Origin: Sindora glabra
Taxonomy: Eukaryota; Streptophyta; Magnoliopsida; Fabales; Fabaceae
Reading direction: 5' to 3'
Length of the DNA: 64,000 nt
NCBI GenBank assembly: GCA_020226215.1
Contig: CM035234.1
Location: 13,048,713 to 13,112,712 of the forward strand
Positions 62,404 to 64,000 of this stretch are shown one piece after another (positions within the stretch are counted from its first letter, which is position 1; every line of letters begins with the position of its first letter). Position numbers and translations under genes: made by a program. The notes beneath the pieces are model-generated. The model made no database searches. It worked only from the letters and a program-made list of their open reading frames with translations, and had not been told where the DNA came from.

Positions 62404-63169
62404 TGTCATAAGCTGACAGTTGTAACAGTTCAACAGAAAAATATGCTCGAATTTAGATGAGACTTTATGAAAAAATCCAACATTTTGTGATGGTCCTATG
62501 GTTGTAATTTGAAATCAATTCGGCTAATGTATTATTTTGCCTGATTTTCCTAAATTTGAGGGTATTTTGATCATTTCGGAAGGTTCAAGAATTCGGCGGG
62601 ATTTGAGCCTGTATTTGTGATCCTTGCATTATGATCTTCAGGTCAAGTGATTTTCGAATGAATTAAACACCTAGAGCATGACGAAAAGGACTTATGATAG
62701 TTCAAGAAAAATATGTCATCTTTTATCATTTAGACTTTGGTTCAAAATGCTCTTTTAAAGGGGTGGAGTGCTCTAAAGACTCAAATGGTGCTTAAGATAT
62801 TGAGCTAGGGAAGGAATGTGTTAACTTATAACCATCCCTCTGCATACTTAAAACTATGGAATACCCATAAACTAATCGAGCATAATGTCCCTTTCTCTAT
62901 TCAATTGTCCCTTCAACTTGAACAACCCGGAGGCTTCCTATGTGGAAGGATCTTGTGGTCTGGTATGTAAGAACGCTTCGGTGACATACAATATTGGTGT
63001 GTAGACATGTTGTACATGAGACTTGTTGTATCAATGATAAGTTTTTGATATTTTGTTATCTCTACCAAGCGTGCCAAATGAGAGTTATAATATGGGAAGG
63101 TTGACATGTTCGCCAAGAGTAGCCAGCATCGTTGCACAATTTCGGCTAGAGAGCCACCAGCTTATGACA
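62404..63169 (+). repeat. 3' LTR of the 2985-bp element
   Basis: Begins TGTCATAAG and ends CTTATGACA, each end differing from the 5' LTR by one matching substitution, so the inverted ends stay paired. Many other substitutions separate the two LTRs. Confidence 0.9.
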
Positions 63170-63824
63170 AGAATCATGATCTAATACTGTTACTCCTAAC
63201 TTGTTACTTTCACTTTTCATTCTTATTATCTCATAGAAAAATTATTGCAAAATAGTATATGCAATATTGTGTATAATAAAATAAAAAAAAGAGTTGAAAA
63301 CTTTAATGATTATGTATAATGATTATGTATAATAACTTACTAGTATAAATTGCCTACTTTTACAATTTCTTCACTTAATATTACATTATTTTTTTCACTC
63401 ATTTGACTACTAAACTTCACACTCATATTTTCTCTCCCTCTAAGCTTTCTCTCTCCATGGACTAACACACTTGTATGACACTAGTAGAGCTTCACTTTGT
63501 CTGAAGCCATTGTTGTGTATTAAACCCTTGGAAATGCTTGCTATTTAGAGGCGAGCTAAGCAAAGCAAAGCCAAGCAAAGCATAAATTTCAAAGCCCAAC
63601 TTGCCAACTACATTCATTTATTGCCTTGTTGAATGCAAAACCAGTCCTTCTTCGTTTTTGTCAAAAGTTGCTGCTACTTACCAAACTGTCCCATTGTTAC
63701 GGCTACTCTTCCAACATGTAATTTTTGTCAAATATTACTGTTGGTCTTTCAGAACAAGTTTACCAGCTTCAACAAAAACCATACTCCAGTCTGGCAAACG
63801 CACGTCCAAATAGTGCAGCTGGGT
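63170..63824. other. Unclassified segment between the LTR element and the UGT tail
   Basis: No gene. It includes a short tandem ATGATTATGTATA (about 63307-63333), a TATA-like TATAAATTGCC at about 63344 and an AGCAAAGCAAAGCC run at about 63558. It separates copy D's flank from the UGT C-terminus at 63825 and could be part of a second insertion. Confidence 0.4.
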
Positions 63825-64000
63825 TTAGCTTTGCCGGTTATGATCCTTAACAATTCCATTTTTAAGAAACTTGACAAATGGAGCCGTGTAGTGGTGTTGC
63901 AGCTCTTGATTTCCCACAATTGCAGCAACTTCATTTGTTTTGATCCTCATATTCTCTCCTTTCTCCAAAACCATTGCTTCTTTAAGGGATTTGGCTATGT
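63825..64000 (-). CDS. UGT91-type glycosyltransferase, C-terminal end (runs off the window)
   Basis: The - strand is open from the window edge to TAA at 63827-63825. It reads IAKSLKEAMVLEKGENMRIK, TNEVAAIVGNQELQHHYTAP, FVKFLKNGIVKDHNRQS, 57 residues. It is a close paralogue of the C-terminus of the UGT at 42841. Its last residues (RQS) are new compared with the AKEHN end of that gene, because the normal stop has been replaced by inserted DNA right after the His-Asn codons. The PSPG box and N-terminus lie beyond the window, so whether this copy is intact cannot be judged here. Confidence 0.8.
   Translation of the reverse strand, partial: IAKSLKEAMVLEKGENMRIKTNEVAAIVGNQELQHHYTAPFVKFLKNGIVKDHNRQS

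Larger units (their letters stand above)
60185..63169 (+). mobile_element. Non-autonomous LTR retrotransposon, 2985 bp
   Basis: LTRs at 60185-60952 and 62404-63169 flank a 1.45-kb interior. The primer binding site TGGTATCAAAGCCC (60955-60968) resembles the initiator-Met tRNA complement with one mismatch. A polypurine tract AAGTGGGGGAGAA (62391-62403) abuts the 3' LTR. The interior has only short open frames (61213-61434 and 62112-62375) without protease, RT or integrase motifs. It is therefore a small non-autonomous element, perhaps once encoding part of Gag. Immediate flanks GCCAA and AGAAT do not match, so no target duplication is visible. Confidence 0.85.

Noticed and set aside
1..64000. 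tRNA, rRNA, organellar insertions or endogenous viral genes
   Set aside because: No cloverleaf with recognisable box sequences, no rRNA-like or plastid/mitochondrial gene sequence, and no caulimovirid-type polyprotein motif was noticed. A tRNAscan and organelle BLAST would be decisive.

Overview
The window is a 64-kb piece of plant nuclear DNA, almost certainly from a eudicot. It is AT-rich, gene-poor and intron-bearing, and it is filled with plant-type transposable elements: L1 LINEs with C-terminal RNase H, Ty1/copia, non-autonomous LTR elements, hAT, CACTA and MITEs. Nothing bacterial, organellar or viral was recognised. The species cannot be named from the sequence.

Two protein-coding loci stand out. 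The first is an ankyrin-repeat/PGG-domain membrane protein of the ACD6/ITN1-like type on the + strand. Its exons are at about 23672-24640, 26029-26570 and 27268-27900, with canonical splice sites and matching phases. The second is a UGT91-type UDP-glycosyltransferase on the - strand at 42841-44254, with a TATA box just upstream. Each carries one small frameshift in an otherwise well-kept reading frame, so each is either a recent pseudogene or carries a sequence error.

Layout. 0-6.5 kb: intergenic, with an unexplained GC-richer island (1.05-1.31 kb), a possible coding remnant (4.28-4.42 kb) and one CACTA terminus (5.70 kb). 6.5-7.06 kb: UGT 3' relic. 7.8-9.26 kb: AT-rich tandem array with a unit near 200 bp. 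11.6-12.47 kb: decayed LINE ORF1 (DUF4283 type). 15.5-16.2 kb: possible orphan promoter and 5' leader. 17.5-23.34 kb: a MITE, then a 5.3-kb LTR element without coding capacity, which appears to have split the 5' end of the ankyrin gene. 23.18-27.9 kb: ankyrin gene, with a tandem duplication of an LTR/gene hybrid unit at its start. 29.8-40.1 kb: MITEs, a long (TA)n, a - strand LINE relic, a copia relic and a hAT-like non-autonomous element. 40.4-47.6 kb: two related UGT-associated blocks around the UGT gene, with MITEs. 49.7-54.3 kb: decayed hAT transposase element. 55.0-59.75 kb: L1 LINE interrupted by a solo LTR. 59.9-64 kb: another UGT 3' flank, a 3-kb non-autonomous LTR retrotransposon, and the C-terminus of another UGT running off the window end.

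The unifying story is a tandem UGT91 cluster in one orientation (- strand), seen as relics or genes near 7, 42.8-44.3, 47 and 60-64+ kb. Repeated transposon insertion has pulled it apart, and it shares the window with an ACD6-like gene that was itself remodelled by an LTR element. I found no undescribed multi-gene system. The points most worth a second look are the transposon-made ankyrin 5' end, the dispersed UGT blocks with an empty-site/filled-site MITE pair, and the nested LINE/solo LTR.
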